Shown: piece after piece, positions 1-10,566 of the stretch
Numbering within the stretch: the first letter of the stretch is position 1
Layout of the letters: every line of letters starts with the position of its first letter
Translations under genes and position numbers: made by a program
The notes under the pieces: model-generated
Told to the model about the DNA's origin: nothing
What the model saw: the letters and a program-made list of their open reading frames with translations, nothing else
The model's database searches: none
Assembly: GCF_000369005.1 (NCBI RefSeq)
Contig: NZ_KB849766.1
Location: 476,084-540,083 of the forward strand
Direction of reading: 5' to 3'
DNA: 64,000 nucleotides
DNA from: Acinetobacter beijerinckii CIP 110307
GTDB taxonomy: Bacteria > Pseudomonadota > Gammaproteobacteria > Pseudomonadales > Moraxellaceae

Positions 1-800
1 CTTCTATGTCTGGCGATTCAAAAGATCAGTCGATGACTGGAATGAATCATGACATGTCTTCAATGAAAGGTATGGATCATGATATGTCTTCTATGGCAGG
101 CAGTACAAAAGACCAGTCGATGACTGGAATGAATCATGACATGTCTTCAATGAAAGGTATGGATCATGATATGTCTTCTATGACAGGCGATTCAAAAGAC
201 CAATCGATGTCTGGAATGAATCATGATGTGCCAGTAAATGCTTCTGGAACAAATGAAGTAGTGTATGGATGGGCAAATGCATCAACGCCAGCTGGTCAAA
301 GAGCATTGCAATATAGTGATTTACAATCCTTAACTCCTCAAAAAGATACTCGTGCCCCAGAACGTGAAATAGAAATTCGCTTGGGTGGAAATATGGAACG
401 TTATATTTGGACAATTAATGGTAAGAAGTTTAATGAAACTGAACCATTTAAGGTGAAATATGGTGAGCGTATACGCTTGAAATTTGTGAACGACAGTATG
501 ATGGCTCATCCAATGCATTTACATGGCATGTTTATGCAACTTGAAAATGGCCAAGACCCTAGCAACATGCCGAATAAACATACTGTAATAGTGCCACCTG
601 GTAAAACAATTACAACGCTACTAACTGCTGATGAGTTAGGCGAATGGGCTATTCATTGTCATTTGCTATATCACATGTCTGCTGGAATGATGAATAAACT
701 TATTGTGGCAAATGTAGATAGCAATAGTTCTGATTTTAAGGATGTTGTTGCTCAACCCAAAGCAAATGATAAGGGGGTAAATCAACATGCACACCACTAA
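1..800 (+). CDS. copA: CopA-type multicopper oxidase, C-terminal part (cut by window edge)
   Basis: This is the 3' end of a periplasmic copper-resistance multicopper oxidase, which oxidises Cu(I) and binds copper. The reading frame is open to the left edge, so the N-terminal cupredoxin domains and signal peptide lie outside the window and the methionine at position 6 is not a start. What is visible is a Met/His/Asp-rich copper-binding linker made of 29-residue tandem repeats, followed by the last cupredoxin domain. That domain has the HPMHLHG motif and the HCHLLYHMSAGMM motif, which supply ligands to the type 1 and trinuclear copper sites. The stop overlaps the start of copB by 14 bases, so the two genes are translationally coupled. 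Family assignment is firm; whether the missing N-terminus is intact cannot be seen. Confidence 0.9.
   Translation, partial: SMSGDSKDQSMTGMNHDMSSMKGMDHDMSSMAGSTKDQSMTGMNHDMSSMKGMDHDMSSMTGDSKDQSMSGMNHDVPVNASGTNEVVYGWANASTPAGQRALQYSDLQSLTPQKDTRAPEREIEIRLGGNMERYIWTINGKKFNETEPFKVKYGERIRLKFVNDSMMAHPMHLHGMFMQLENGQDPSNMPNKHTVIVPPGKTITTLLTADELGEWAIHCHLLYHMSAGMMNKLIVANVDSNSSDFKDVVAQPKANDKGVNQHAHH
12..227 (+). repeat. 87-bp tandem repeat in copA coding a Met-rich linker
   Basis: A unit of 87 bp (29 codons) starts at 12, 99 and 186. The first two units are complete and nearly identical; the third diverges after about 40 bp. Each unit encodes methionine/histidine/aspartate clusters such as MNHDMSSMKGMDHDMSSM. 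More copies may lie to the left of the window. Such in-frame repeats change length easily by slippage. Confidence 0.9.
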
Positions 801-1716
801 AAAATTATATTCTAAAACACTTTTATCCGTTGCTTTAATTGGATTATCAGGCGTGGCTTTTGCGAATGATACTGCTGTTGAAAGCCTGAATAGTAGTTCT
901 AAACCCTCTCAATCAGAAAGTATGAAAGTGCTGTTAAAAGAGCCTGGTGGTTTAGGTTATGTTGATCGTAATAATTATCAAAAGACAACTTCTGGTAATG
1001 ATGGGAACAATACCATAGGGTTTGAAAACGTAACTTTTAATAGTCCAAATCATGATAAGCATCTTAAAGAACATGGAGGGCAAATTTTTCAAACAACAAA
1101 GTTTGAGAATGAGTGGACTGTCGATGAAGATGGTAAAGGTGCTTTAGGTTCCAAAATTGAAACTTTAATAGGTACAGATGAAAATCGTCTATTTATTGAA
1201 GCCAATGCGGAAAAGTCAGAAAGTAATGATCCCAAATATGATATATCAGCACTTTATAGCCGTAATGTAGCACCTTTTTGGGATGTACAAGCTGGGGTAA
1301 GATATAGTGAAGATAAAAATAACAGCAACAGTGATCGAGTTGATGGTGTAATCGGCGTACTAGGGCTAGCTCCTTATTTTTTTGAAACCCAAGCTTATTT
1401 ATACGGTGGTGAGAATAATTTTTGGGGAGCCAGCTTTGAAGTTGAGCGTGATTTCTTGTTAACCCAGAAATTGATTACACAACCTTATTTAGAAATAGAT
1501 GCTGTGTTTAGTGATGATTCTAACTATGCTGCAAAATCAGGTTTATCAGAATTAAAAACTGGTATTAAAACCCGATATGAGGTTACTAAACGAATTAGAC
1601 CTTTTGTTGATGTTGCTTATCAATATGAAAAAGGACAGAAAGCGACCACTATGCAAGCAGCTACTGAGTCTGAAAAAGGTTGGAAATATGGTGCAGGTAT
1701 CGAAATAGTTTTTTAA
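787..1716 (+). CDS. copB: CopB/PcoB-family outer-membrane copper resistance protein
   Basis: The protein has 309 residues with a typical signal peptide (hydrophobic stretch ending VAFA at about residue 26). The C-terminal 200 residues are rich in alternating amphipathic strands (for example DVQAGVRYSED and FFETQAYLYGG) and end in phenylalanine, as expected for an outer-membrane beta-barrel. CopB/PcoB partners CopA in periplasmic copper resistance. The start overlaps the copA stop by 14 bases, which supports coupled translation. The usual Met-rich N-terminal segment of CopB is short here, and methionine-rich sequence is instead concentrated in the CopA linker. Confidence 0.88.
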   Translation: MHTTKKLYSKTLLSVALIGLSGVAFANDTAVESLNSSSKPSQSESMKVLLKEPGGLGYVDRNNYQKTTSGNDGNNTIGFENVTFNSPNHDKHLKEHGGQIFQTTKFENEWTVDEDGKGALGSKIETLIGTDENRLFIEANAEKSESNDPKYDISALYSRNVAPFWDVQAGVRYSEDKNNSNSDRVDGVIGVLGLAPYFFETQAYLYGGENNFWGASFEVERDFLLTQKLITQPYLEIDAVFSDDSNYAAKSGLSELKTGIKTRYEVTKRIRPFVDVAYQYEKGQKATTMQAATESEKGWKYGAGIEIVF

Positions 1717-1739
1717 AATAATATGATTTGGATTCATAA

Positions 1740-1759
1740 ATGGTAGCTTCGGCTACTAT
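1740..1759 (+). terminator. UUCG-loop hairpin after copB
   Basis: An 8-bp stem (ATGGTAGC / GCTACTAT, one G-T pair) closes on a TTCG tetraloop 24 bp after the copB stop. It is followed by AT-rich sequence but no perfect T-run, so it may only attenuate transcription into the downstream cus genes. Confidence 0.5.
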
Positions 1760-1826
1760 TCATGAATTATTGCTATTTATTTTCGAATCTGTAAAACTAA
1801 AAAAGCTTAAATTTTGGTCTATTTTT

Positions 1827-2222
1827 ATGCAGTGGTTAAAAACATGTCTATCGCTGTTTTTATCGTTTGCTATCCTTTTAGTAGGATCGGCTGCTGCTGC
1901 TTCGTCTGTACATAAGCGGTGTTTAATGCCATCTGAACAGATGAAGTCCATGCAAATGGAAGCACCTCAAAACCAGAATATGATGCATACTGACTGTATG
2001 AAAGTTGAAGCAAAGGTCAAAAAAACGCTACATGATCCTTCCTGTATGTCTGAGCAAGACTGCATTATGTCTTTTGCCAAAATTGCATACGCCAGTGATC
2101 CTCAAGGCATTTTGCACTCAACGTTATTCTCACCCGTAGAGCGATCAGTCTTTTATTTTCCAGATCAAAACCTTCCTGCTCCATATCCTTTGGTTTTATG
2201 GAAGCCCCCACGCTCTAACTAA
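1827..2222 (+). CDS. Small secreted protein of the copper locus, function unknown
   Basis: About 131 residues from the start MQWLKTCLSLFLSF. A start upstream at 1740 would lie inside the copB hairpin, so I prefer 1827. The N-terminus is a signal peptide ending near SAAAASS. The mature part has scattered Cys, Met and His residues (RCLMPSEQMKSMQM, MMHTDCMK, CMSEQDCIMS) that could bind metal, and the C-terminus ends in LWKPPRSN. Short proteins with this last motif are common beside CzcC/CusC-type genes. The role is inferred only from context, probably periplasmic metal binding or modulation of the efflux system. Confidence 0.6.
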   Translation: MQWLKTCLSLFLSFAILLVGSAAAASSVHKRCLMPSEQMKSMQMEAPQNQNMMHTDCMKVEAKVKKTLHDPSCMSEQDCIMSFAKIAYASDPQGILHSTLFSPVERSVFYFPDQNLPAPYPLVLWKPPRSN

Positions 2223-2303
2223 TTTGATAATTCTTCGTCATTCATAGAGTTTTCTATGGATGTTCTATGCGTGCGCGTGTATATCATTTTAGAGCTAAAA
2301 AAT

Positions 2304-3608
2304 ATGAACTTTTATAAAGAAAAGCTATCCCGTAGTGGAAGATGGCATATAGCTACGATCTTTTTCTCTTTGGTGTATGGTCAGGCGTATGCCCAGCCAC
2401 TGTCGTTAGATACAGCTTTGAAGCTTGCTGAGCAATATGCACCTATTCTAAGAGCAAATAGTGCCCAGATTGAAGGGGCCGAGAATATAGTTTCTGCTTC
2501 AGGCATTTTACCCAACCCTAAATTATTTGTGGGCTTAGATAATTACCCCGTATCTGGTGATGCTGCATGGTCAATCACACGCGAAGGTATGACTATGCAG
2601 AAAATTGGTGTTATGCAAGATTTTCCAAACAGAGCCAAAAGACAGGCTGAGGTCGATTTAGCAAAAGCTGAATTAGGTTCAGTCAATGCCCAAACTGAGA
2701 TTTTGAAGATTGAGTTACGTCAAAAAGTCGCAGCTGCCTGGCTTAAGCGCTTTTATCTTGAACGTAAATTGGCGTTATACGATGAACTATTTTCAGAAAA
2801 TCGATTACTTTCTCAAATTACGCAAACCCAAGTAACATCGGGTCGGACAATGATTGCAGATGCACTTGAACCGAGACAGGAAGCAACTGTATTACTTGAT
2901 CAAAAGGATGATCTACTTCGTGATTTAAATAAGGCCAAACTGGAATTGCATCGTTTAGTTAGTGCTGAGCCGAATGAAAACCTCTCTCAGATGGAAACCT
3001 TACCATCTCAGGCGCCATCCATCCATCTTGATACATCAAAGTTATATCATCATTTGCATCAACATCCTGAATTAACAGCATTTCAGGCAGAAAAGAAAAC
3101 TGCTGAAGCAAAATTGAGGCAAGCTCAGGCTTTACAGAAACCAGATTGGGGCATTGAGTTTGCCTATCAGCATCGAGCTCCAGAATTTGGAGATATGATT
3201 GGGATGCAATTGACAACTGAGCTTCCTGTATTTTCAAAAAGACGTAGTAGCCCGCTCATTCAGGCAGCCTTATCAGAACAAAATCGGATTACTGCTGCAC
3301 AAGAAGTCCGGTACCGTGAACATCTCGCTATGTTAGATGATGGGTTATCCGATCTTGAAGCACTTAATCTGCAAATTAGGCGTGCAATGCAAATGAGTAT
3401 TCCTCTGGCCAAACAAAAAGTGGGATTACAATTGGCAAGTTATCAAGCAGGTAAAAGTAATTTGTCCAATGTGATTGCTGCCAGACAGGCTCTTTTAGAA
3501 CAACAGTTACGACTCATTGATCTTCAACAACAACAAGCAATTACAACAGCACAGCTTTTCTTTACTTTTGAAGAACCGACGTTAAACCATGTTGAGGAGC
3601 AGCCATAA
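2304..3608 (+). CDS. cusC: TolC-family outer-membrane factor of a Cus/Czc efflux system
   Basis: A 434-residue protein from MNFYKEKL; an earlier in-frame ATG at 2256 would precede the signal peptide. The signal sequence ends near QAYAQP. The body shows two long heptad-rich helical halves typical of the OEP (TolC) fold, with the N-terminal pattern SLDTALKLAEQYAPILRANS and the second repeat starting near HHLHQHPELTAFQAEKK. It forms the outer-membrane channel for CusBA. The stop codon overlaps the cusB start (TAATG), so translation is coupled. CusC and CzcC subfamilies are hard to separate by eye; the partners suggest copper/silver. Confidence 0.85.
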   Translation: MNFYKEKLSRSGRWHIATIFFSLVYGQAYAQPLSLDTALKLAEQYAPILRANSAQIEGAENIVSASGILPNPKLFVGLDNYPVSGDAAWSITREGMTMQKIGVMQDFPNRAKRQAEVDLAKAELGSVNAQTEILKIELRQKVAAAWLKRFYLERKLALYDELFSENRLLSQITQTQVTSGRTMIADALEPRQEATVLLDQKDDLLRDLNKAKLELHRLVSAEPNENLSQMETLPSQAPSIHLDTSKLYHHLHQHPELTAFQAEKKTAEAKLRQAQALQKPDWGIEFAYQHRAPEFGDMIGMQLTTELPVFSKRRSSPLIQAALSEQNRITAAQEVRYREHLAMLDDGLSDLEALNLQIRRAMQMSIPLAKQKVGLQLASYQAGKSNLSNVIAARQALLEQQLRLIDLQQQQAITTAQLFFTFEEPTLNHVEEQP

Positions 3609-5107
3609 TGATAAAAAATAAATTGGCAGTTACCGTTATGGGGATTACGGCTATTAGTTTGGTTGTGGGAGGCGGAGCCGGATATTGGTTTGCACAACAG
3701 AATGAGAGTCCTCAATCGACATCGGCAAGTCAGCAACAGGATGCCAAAGTATTGTATTGGTATGATCCCATGAAACCAGAACAGCATTTTGACAAGCCAG
3801 GCAAGTCACCATTCATGGATATGCAATTGGTACCTAAATACGCAGATGAAAATGCAGTGATGGTAGATGAAAGTCGTCCTACAGTTAAAATTGATCCCTC
3901 TTTTCAACAGAATCTAGCCATTCGTTATGCCACAGTTCAACAAGCTGTAATAGGCAATGCCTTATTAACCAATGGTGTTTTACAAGCTAATGAACGGCAA
4001 GTGGCTATTTTACAAACAAGAGCAAGTGGCTTTGTTCAGCGAGTCTATGGGCATGCCGTTGGAGATATGGTAGCCAAAGGGAGCCCTATTGCTGATATTT
4101 CAATACCTGAATGGACTGGAGAACAAACAGAGTTTGTCGCTGTACTCCGGACTGGAGACCGTGCTCTTATTCAAGCAAGCCGGCAACGTTTACAACTTTT
4201 AGGAATACCACAAAATGTGATTAATCAAGTCGAGCAGACTCGTCGAGTGCAATCTAATATGACTTTAAGTGCACCTGCAAGTGGTTTTATTGAGTCCTTA
4301 GAAGTTCGTAATGGCATGGCTTTAGCTATGGGGCAAACACTAGCCACCATTAAAGGGATCAATCCAGTCTGGTTGGAAGCAGCGGTTCCCGAAACGCAAA
4401 TTTCCGGAATAAAGCGAGGAATGAGAGTCGAAGCAACTCTAGCTGCATATTCCCAAATAGTGTCTGGTAAAGTGATTGATATTTTACCTACCTTAGATGC
4501 TACCAGCAGAACTATAAAAGTTCGCATAGAGTTGCCAAATATTGATGGTCAACTTAAGCCTGGTATGTTTGCTTCTGTCAAATTCATAAGTAACCCTCAA
4601 AGTAATTTAGTTGTGCCAGAGCAAGCTGTTATACGTACGGGTACCAGAAATATTGTTATTGTGGCGCATGAGCAAGGACGTTTTGAACCTGTTGCTGTCC
4701 AATTAGGGCAAAGTGATGGCAATAAAATTGCAATTCTACAAGGGTTAAAAGCTGGTCAGAAAATAGTGATTTCAGGGCAATTCCTGATTGATTCTGAAGC
4801 AAATTTACAGGGTGTCCTTGATAAGCTGAATACTGGAAAATCTACTACCCCCTCTCAAGTAGTTAAGGCAGCTATATACCAAAGTAACGGTAAAGTGGAA
4901 AAAGTCACAACTCAAGAAATTACCATTTCACATCAGGCTATTCCTGAGTTGGGTTGGGAGGCTATGACCATGAGCTTTAAACAGCCAGTACAACCATTTA
5001 CTAAGATTCAGCAAGGTGATCAGGTCAACTTTAGTTTTACAAAAGTTGGAGATACTTATGTCATTTCTAATATTGCCAAGATGTCTATGACATCTATGAA
5101 GAACTAA
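3608..5107 (+). CDS. cusB: CusB-type periplasmic adaptor with C-terminal CusF-like domain
   Basis: A 499-residue membrane-fusion subunit that links CusA to the outer-membrane channel. It has an N-terminal membrane anchor (residues 5-28) and a heavy-metal-binding segment near residues 48-75 ([20 protein letters not shown]). The barrel-sandwich and beta-barrel adaptor domains follow. An extra C-terminal domain has His442, Trp450, Met453 and Met455 in the CusF arrangement (H then WEAMTM). The adaptor therefore carries a built-in copper chaperone module, in addition to the separate CusF gene downstream of cusA. The start overlaps the cusC stop by one base; cusA follows after 14 bp. Confidence 0.9.
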   Translation: MIKNKLAVTVMGITAISLVVGGGAGYWFAQQNESPQSTSASQQQDAKVLYWYDPMKPEQHFDKPGKSPFMDMQLVPKYADENAVMVDESRPTVKIDPSFQQNLAIRYATVQQAVIGNALLTNGVLQANERQVAILQTRASGFVQRVYGHAVGDMVAKGSPIADISIPEWTGEQTEFVAVLRTGDRALIQASRQRLQLLGIPQNVINQVEQTRRVQSNMTLSAPASGFIESLEVRNGMALAMGQTLATIKGINPVWLEAAVPETQISGIKRGMRVEATLAAYSQIVSGKVIDILPTLDATSRTIKVRIELPNIDGQLKPGMFASVKFISNPQSNLVVPEQAVIRTGTRNIVIVAHEQGRFEPVAVQLGQSDGNKIAILQGLKAGQKIVISGQFLIDSEANLQGVLDKLNTGKSTTPSQVVKAAIYQSNGKVEKVTTQEITISHQAIPELGWEAMTMSFKQPVQPFTKIQQGDQVNFSFTKVGDTYVISNIAKMSMTSMKN

Positions 5108-5121
5108 ACGGGAGATCCATC

Positions 5122-8100
5122 ATGATTACCCGTATTATTCGCTTTTCAATTGCGAATCGAATATTTGTATTACTAGCTGCTTTAGTTCTGGCTATCTGGG
5201 GGACTTGGGCTGTTAAAAATACTCCTGTTGATGCTTTACCAGATTTATCTGACGTACAAGTCATTGTACGAACTAACTTTCCTGGTCAGGCTCCACAGAT
5301 TGTTGAAAATCAGGTGACTTATCCTTTAACAACAACCATGTTATCAGTGCCAGGGGTTAAAGCTGTTCGGGGCTATTCTTTTTTTGGTGATTCGTTTGTC
5401 TATGTCATTTTTGATGAGCATACTGACCTTTACTGGGCACGGTCTCGTGTACTGGAATACCTGAATCAGATTCAGGTGAAAATGCCTGCAAATGCAAAAT
5501 CCTCATTAGGACCTGATGCCACAGGTGTTGGCTGGGTTTATGAATATGCATTGGTTGATCCCACAGGACAACATGATCTTTCGCAGTTAAGAAGTCTACA
5601 AGACTGGTTTTTAAAGTATGAGTTGAAGACTTTACCTAATGTAGCAGAAGTTGCCCCTATTGGAGGAATGGTCAAGCAATATCAAGTTGTCTTAGATCCA
5701 GGCAAAATGGCAACATTCAGCGTTACACAAAGTAATATTATCGATGCTATTCAAAAAGCCAATCAAGAAACGGGCGGTTCAGTCCTGGAAATGGCTGAAA
5801 CCGAATACATGGTGCGAGCTACTGGCTATTTAAAAACGTTAGATGATTTTCGCCAGATTCCACTACGGACAAATAGTTTCGGTATTCCTATTACTTTAGG
5901 TGATGTTGCAACGATACAGACGGGACCCGAAATGCGTCGTGGTATCAGTGAACTGAATGGGCAAGGTGAAACTGTTGGTGGCGTTGTAATTTTACGGGCA
6001 GGTAAAAATGCACGTGAGACTATTGCGGCTGTTAAAGTAAAACTTGCTGAATTACAACAAAGTCTACCGAAAGGAGTACAAGTTGTTCCGGTATATGATC
6101 GGAGTCAATTGATTGATCGGGCTGTAGAGAATCTTAGCCATAAATTGATTGAAGAATTTATTGTAGTGGCTTTAGTTTGCGGACTATTTTTATGGCATTT
6201 ACGTTCAGCGATGGTGGCTATTGTTTCTTTGCCACTTGGGATATTGTCGGCCTTCTTAGTCATGTATTATCAAGGGTTAAATGCCAATATTATGTCTCTG
6301 GGGGGGATTGCTATCGCGATTGGTGCGATGGTGGATGCTGCGGTTGTGATGGTCGAAAATGCACACAAACATATAGAAGCTTGGCAGCATAAACATCCGG
6401 ATCAGGTCTTAGCACCACAAGAACGTTGGGATATTATTGCTCGGTCAGCCAGTGAGGTTGGTCCAGCTTTATTTTTCTGTCTACTCATCATTACCTTATC
6501 CTTCATTCCTATTTTCACCTTGCAGGCACAAGAGGGACGCTTGTTCTCACCATTGGCATTTACCAAAACTTATGCCATGGCAGCGGCAGCTGGTTTATCC
6601 ATTACATTAATTCCGGTGTTGATGGGGTATTGGATCCGCGGGAAATTACCCTCAGAACAGCGTAATCCATTGAACCGTTTTCTGATCAAAATATATCGTC
6701 CTATGCTGGATGTCGTATTAGCTCATCCAAAGGCAACACTATTAGGCGCATTACTCATTTTTTTAGTGAGCCTTTTCCCGCTGACACGCTTAGGTGGAGA
6801 GTTTTTGCCAGATATGGATGAAGGTGATTTACTGTATATGCCTTCAGCTTTACCGGGATTGTCAGCAGCCAAGGCTTCTGAACTGCTACAGCAAACTGAC
6901 CGGATGATTAAAACTGTTCCCGAAGTTGCGACTGTATTTGGTAAGGCTGGAAGAGCTGAATCAGCCACTGACCCCGCACCATTAGAGATGTTTGAAACCA
7001 CGATTCAATTCAAACCACGGTCAGAATGGCGTTCAGGTATGACACCTGACAAATTAATAAAAGAGTTGGATAAGGCAGTTCAGGTACCTGGTTTGACAAA
7101 TATTTGGGTGCCACCTATTCGTAACCGGATTGATATGTTAGCGACTGGGGTTAAAAGTCCTATTGGCATTAAAATTTCAGCAAATGATCTGCAAGATATT
7201 GACCGTGTCGCACAACAGATTGAACAAGTAGCTAAAACGGTACCTGGTGTTAGTTCAGCTTTAGCTGAACGACTCACGGGTGGACGATATGTTGATGTCG
7301 ATATAAATCGTATGCAAGCTGCAAGATATGGTCTTAATATCAATGATGTACAACAAATTGTATCTTCAGCAATTGGTGGGGAAAATATTGGTGAGACTAT
7401 TGAGGGATTAGCAAGATATCCCATTAATGTCCGTTATCCACGAGAGATCCGAGATTCGCTTGAGGCGTTAAGAAACTTACCGATTGTTACCAGCTCGGGT
7501 CAGCAAATTGTTTTGAGTAGTGTTGCCAATATTCAAATTACAGATGGCCCTCCCATGCTGAAAAGTGAAAATGCCCGCCCAAGTGGTTGGGTCTATGTTG
7601 ATGTGCAAGGACGTGACTTAGCTTCAGTTGTGCAAGATTTGAAGCAATCTATAGACCAAAAAGTTAAACGTTCTTCTGCTATGAGTATTAGCTATTCAGG
7701 GCAGTTTGAGTTTATGGAGCGTGCAAATGCTCGTCTAAAAGTAGTGATTCCAATCACTTTGATGATCATTTTCCTTTTGCTTTATCTGATTTTTAGGCAA
7801 GTACAAGATGCTGCTCTGATTATGCTGACGCTACCTTTTGCCTTAATTGGCGGCATTTGGGCCATGTATTTGAGTGGCTATAATTTTTCAGTGGCAATTG
7901 CTGTTGGTTTTATTGCACTTGCTGGTGTTGCCGCAGAGTTTGGAGTAGTCATGCTGTTCTATTTAAAGCAAGCAATAGAACACGCACAACAGAGTCTATC
8001 TTCTTCAACAGCATCTTTAACAGAGCAACAGCTTAATGATGCAATCTGTTCAGGAGCTGTTCTACGTGTTCGCCCTAAAGCAATGACAGTTGCTGTCATT

Positions 8101-8271
8101 TTGGCTGGTTTACTACCCATTCTTTGGGGAAGTGGAACTGGTTCTGAATTGATGAGTCGTATCGCTTTACCTATGGTAGGAGGCATGATTTCAGCTCCGC
8201 TTTTATCTATGTTTGTTATCCCCGCTGCCTACAAGCTTTTAATCAAAAGGAAACTGTCAAAACATAGATAG
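5122..8271 (+). CDS. cusA: CusA-type heavy-metal RND efflux pump (Cu+/Ag+)
   Basis: An inner-membrane proton-driven pump of 1049 residues with a ribosome-binding site (GGGAGA) upstream. The HME-RND pattern is complete: N-terminal [13 protein letters not shown], the charged membrane helix [17 protein letters not shown], and a C-terminal transmembrane block ending in [11 protein letters not shown]. The three methionines that bind Cu/Ag in E. coli CusA (573, 623, 672) fall at exactly the same numbers here (YMPS, LEMF, RIDML). This separates it from zinc/cobalt CzcA pumps. It is the core of the cusCBA operon. Confidence 0.95.
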   Translation: MITRIIRFSIANRIFVLLAALVLAIWGTWAVKNTPVDALPDLSDVQVIVRTNFPGQAPQIVENQVTYPLTTTMLSVPGVKAVRGYSFFGDSFVYVIFDEHTDLYWARSRVLEYLNQIQVKMPANAKSSLGPDATGVGWVYEYALVDPTGQHDLSQLRSLQDWFLKYELKTLPNVAEVAPIGGMVKQYQVVLDPGKMATFSVTQSNIIDAIQKANQETGGSVLEMAETEYMVRATGYLKTLDDFRQIPLRTNSFGIPITLGDVATIQTGPEMRRGISELNGQGETVGGVVILRAGKNARETIAAVKVKLAELQQSLPKGVQVVPVYDRSQLIDRAVENLSHKLIEEFIVVALVCGLFLWHLRSAMVAIVSLPLGILSAFLVMYYQGLNANIMSLGGIAIAIGAMVDAAVVMVENAHKHIEAWQHKHPDQVLAPQERWDIIARSASEVGPALFFCLLIITLSFIPIFTLQAQEGRLFSPLAFTKTYAMAAAAGLSITLIPVLMGYWIRGKLPSEQRNPLNRFLIKIYRPMLDVVLAHPKATLLGALLIFLVSLFPLTRLGGEFLPDMDEGDLLYMPSALPGLSAAKASELLQQTDRMIKTVPEVATVFGKAGRAESATDPAPLEMFETTIQFKPRSEWRSGMTPDKLIKELDKAVQVPGLTNIWVPPIRNRIDMLATGVKSPIGIKISANDLQDIDRVAQQIEQVAKTVPGVSSALAERLTGGRYVDVDINRMQAARYGLNINDVQQIVSSAIGGENIGETIEGLARYPINVRYPREIRDSLEALRNLPIVTSSGQQIVLSSVANIQITDGPPMLKSENARPSGWVYVDVQGRDLASVVQDLKQSIDQKVKRSSAMSISYSGQFEFMERANARLKVVIPITLMIIFLLLYLIFRQVQDAALIMLTLPFALIGGIWAMYLSGYNFSVAIAVGFIALAGVAAEFGVVMLFYLKQAIEHAQQSLSSSTASLTEQQLNDAICSGAVLRVRPKAMTVAVILAGLLPILWGSGTGSELMSRIALPMVGGMISAPLLSMFVIPAAYKLLIKRKLSKHR

Positions 8272-8301
8272 TTTTATTATTTCATTCAAAGAGGTTTTAT
8301 T

Positions 8302-8661
8302 ATGTTGAAGTTTATGAAAATTATAGCAATTATTACAACTGTTGCTGCCCTGAGTGCATGTAGTAAAAATGAGGCATCAGAACAAAAAAAGACTGAAGTG
8401 CCGATGGAGCAAATGAGTAAAGAGCCATCTAAAGCTACAACTGCCCAAGGAGTTGGCGTGATTACGGCTATCGATACGAAAGAAAATATTTTGACGCTCA
8501 ACCATGAAGCCATTCCTGCGATTAAATGGCCAGCAATGACGATGGGCTTTAAAGTCGCTGACCCGGCCTTATTAAGTGGTTTAACCGTAGGAGACAAAGT
8601 TGACTTTGAATTAAAGGCAGATGGCGAAAATTATATAATTGTTGTAGTAAAGAAAAGATAG
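8302..8661 (+). CDS. cusF: CusF-like copper-binding lipoprotein
   Basis: A 119-residue exported protein with a lipobox (LSAC), so probably anchored in a membrane facing the periplasm. The CusF-type OB-fold carries His68, Trp76, Met79 and Met81 (NHEAIPAIKWPAMTM), the Cu(I)/Ag(I) site with a capping tryptophan. It would hand metal to CusB/CusA. It follows cusA by 30 bp with an AGAGG ribosome-binding site, as the last gene of the copper operon. E. coli CusF has a cleaved signal rather than a lipid anchor. Confidence 0.88.
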   Translation: MLKFMKIIAIITTVAALSACSKNEASEQKKTEVPMEQMSKEPSKATTAQGVGVITAIDTKENILTLNHEAIPAIKWPAMTMGFKVADPALLSGLTVGDKVDFELKADGENYIIVVVKKR

Positions 8662-8682
8662 TTTATTCAATATGTAATGCCA

Positions 8683-8720
8683 TAAACACAACAGGATAAA
8701 ATTATACCCTGTTGTGTTTA
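8683..8720. terminator. Bidirectional terminator between cusF and feoB
   Basis: A 13-bp perfect stem (TAAACACAACAGG / CCTGTTGTGTTTA) with a 12-base loop lies between convergent genes. It probably ends transcription from both sides. Confidence 0.7.
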
Positions 8721-8736
8721 AATTGAATAGGTTAGA

Positions 8737-10566
8737 TTAAATTCTACTAACAGTTTGATAGGTTATAAATGCAAATAAATAAGCTAATGCGAATAAATAA
8801 ACTGCCATGATTGTTGGCTGTTTCCAACTACCAGTTTCTCGTCTTACCGTTGCAAGGGTAGCTAAGCAATGGGGTGCGAAAATATACCAAACTAAGAGCG
8901 ACATCCCCGTAGCTAATCCCCAACCATCAGGACCAGAAATTTGACTCAGCAGTGTTTGAGTTACAGTATCTTCATCTCCAGACATTGCATAAATCACGCC
9001 TAAGGCAGCAATCACTACCTCTCTTGCAGCCATAGCAGGAATTAATGCAATACAAATTTCCCAAGTAAAACCAATAGGCTTAAATATTGGTTGAATAATA
9101 TGGCCTAATTGGCCCGCCAAACTATAATTAATTGCTGGCATCGTTGCATGATCTGGTGGTTGAGGGAATGTAACCAACACCCAAAGTAAAATTGATAATG
9201 CAACAATAATTCCACCCACTCGTTTTAAGAAGATGGTAGCTCGATCATATAGCCCTAAAGCGACATTTCGTATATCAGGCAAACGGTAAGTAGGTAATTC
9301 GAAAATAAATATACTTTCGGTTTTATCCCTACGGATCAGTTTTAAGAAAAGTGAAACTAATAAAGCAGAAATGATACCAGCCATATAAAGGCCAAAAAGA
9401 ACCAAACCTTGTAGACTCAACCAGCCATAAACCAATTTATTAGGTATAAATGCGGCTATTAATAAAGCGTAAACAGGAAGTCTGGCAGAGCAAGTCATTA
9501 AAGGAGCAATCATAATGGTTGCTAAACGATCTCTTTCCGAACTAATACTTCTTGTTGCCATAACCCCAGGAATAGCACAAGCAAAACTAGACAGTAGTGG
9601 AATAAAAGAACGGCCACTTAATCCAGCTTTTGACATTAATTTGTCTAAAAGGAATGCAGCTCTAGGTAAATAACCAGACTCTTCAAGAACAAGAATGAAA
9701 AAGAACAAAATAAGGATTTGAGGCATGTATGCCAGAACACTTCCGGAACCTGCAATAACTCCATCTACTATTAAACTCCTTAGCAGTGGAGGCGAGATGA
9801 GAGGACCTATTGTATTTCCTAGCCAAGCTATCGAATTTTCAATTAATGCAATAAAAGGCTGCGCCCAGATAAATACAGCTTGGAACATAATAAACATGGT
9901 AAGCGTTAGAATGAGTAAGCCAAGGACTGGGTGTAAAAAAATTTTATCCAGAAACGCAGTTCTTCTATCACCATTATCATTCGTCAGAATAACTTGTTGA
10001 GTTATAAATTTGATCTGATCAAAATGGTTTAATTCTGAATGATAAGGCGTTACAAACAAATTCTTTTGGTCTAATTGATTTATTAACTCTTGGATCTCTT
10101 TTTTCTTTACCGCTACTGCCTCTACAACAGGGATGCCTAATAGTTGAGATAATTTACTAGTATCTATTGAAATACCACGCTTTTTAACCTCGTCCATCAT
10201 ATTTAAGACAAGTAACATTGGTCTATTCAATGCCCTTACTTCTAAAACTAAGCTGAGGTGTAAGTGTAAGTTTGTCGCATCAGCAACGCATACATAAATA
10301 TCGGGTATTATTTCACCTTCAAGTTCGCCAAGACACACAGCCCTAGTTACTTCTTCATCTAAACTTGTAGGCTTTAAACTATATGTGCCAGGTAAGTCTA
10401 AAACACGCACTAAATCACCAGATGGAAGTTTAAAAAAGCCCTCTTTTCGTTCAACTGTAACACCAGCATAATTGGCTACTTTTTGTCGCGTACCTGTTAG
10501 CGTATTAAATAGAGATGTTTTCCCACAGTTTGGGTTACCAATAAGGGCGATATTTTTACTGCTCAT
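8737..10566 (-). CDS. feoB: FeoB ferrous iron transporter
   Basis: A 609-residue inner-membrane Fe(II) transporter with an N-terminal GTPase domain. G1 is GNPNCGKTSLFN and G3 is DLPGTYS; MMDE supplies part of the G4 region. The polytopic part carries Nramp-like gate segments such as SFACAIPGVMATR and ITLIPA-type helices. It is shorter than the ~770-residue enterobacterial protein, as in several Acinetobacter-type FeoBs. The start lies 11 bases inside the end of feoA, so the two are coupled. It sits on a copper-resistance island and may be additional to a core-genome copy elsewhere. Confidence 0.93.
   Translation of the reverse strand: MSSKNIALIGNPNCGKTSLFNTLTGTRQKVANYAGVTVERKEGFFKLPSGDLVRVLDLPGTYSLKPTSLDEEVTRAVCLGELEGEIIPDIYVCVADATNLHLHLSLVLEVRALNRPMLLVLNMMDEVKKRGISIDTSKLSQLLGIPVVEAVAVKKKEIQELINQLDQKNLFVTPYHSELNHFDQIKFITQQVILTNDNGDRRTAFLDKIFLHPVLGLLILTLTMFIMFQAVFIWAQPFIALIENSIAWLGNTIGPLISPPLLRSLIVDGVIAGSGSVLAYMPQILILFFFILVLEESGYLPRAAFLLDKLMSKAGLSGRSFIPLLSSFACAIPGVMATRSISSERDRLATIMIAPLMTCSARLPVYALLIAAFIPNKLVYGWLSLQGLVLFGLYMAGIISALLVSLFLKLIRRDKTESIFIFELPTYRLPDIRNVALGLYDRATIFLKRVGGIIVALSILLWVLVTFPQPPDHATMPAINYSLAGQLGHIIQPIFKPIGFTWEICIALIPAMAAREVVIAALGVIYAMSGDEDTVTQTLLSQISGPDGWGLATGMSLLVWYIFAPHCLATLATVRRETGSWKQPTIMAVYLFALAYLFAFITYQTVSRI

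Noticed and set aside
12-227. Direct repeats as a CRISPR array
   Set aside because: The repeats are adjacent without spacers, in frame, and encode Met-rich protein; no cas genes nearby.
1740-1826. Upstream start for the small secreted protein
   Set aside because: This part forms a UUCG hairpin after copB and its translation does not look like a signal peptide.
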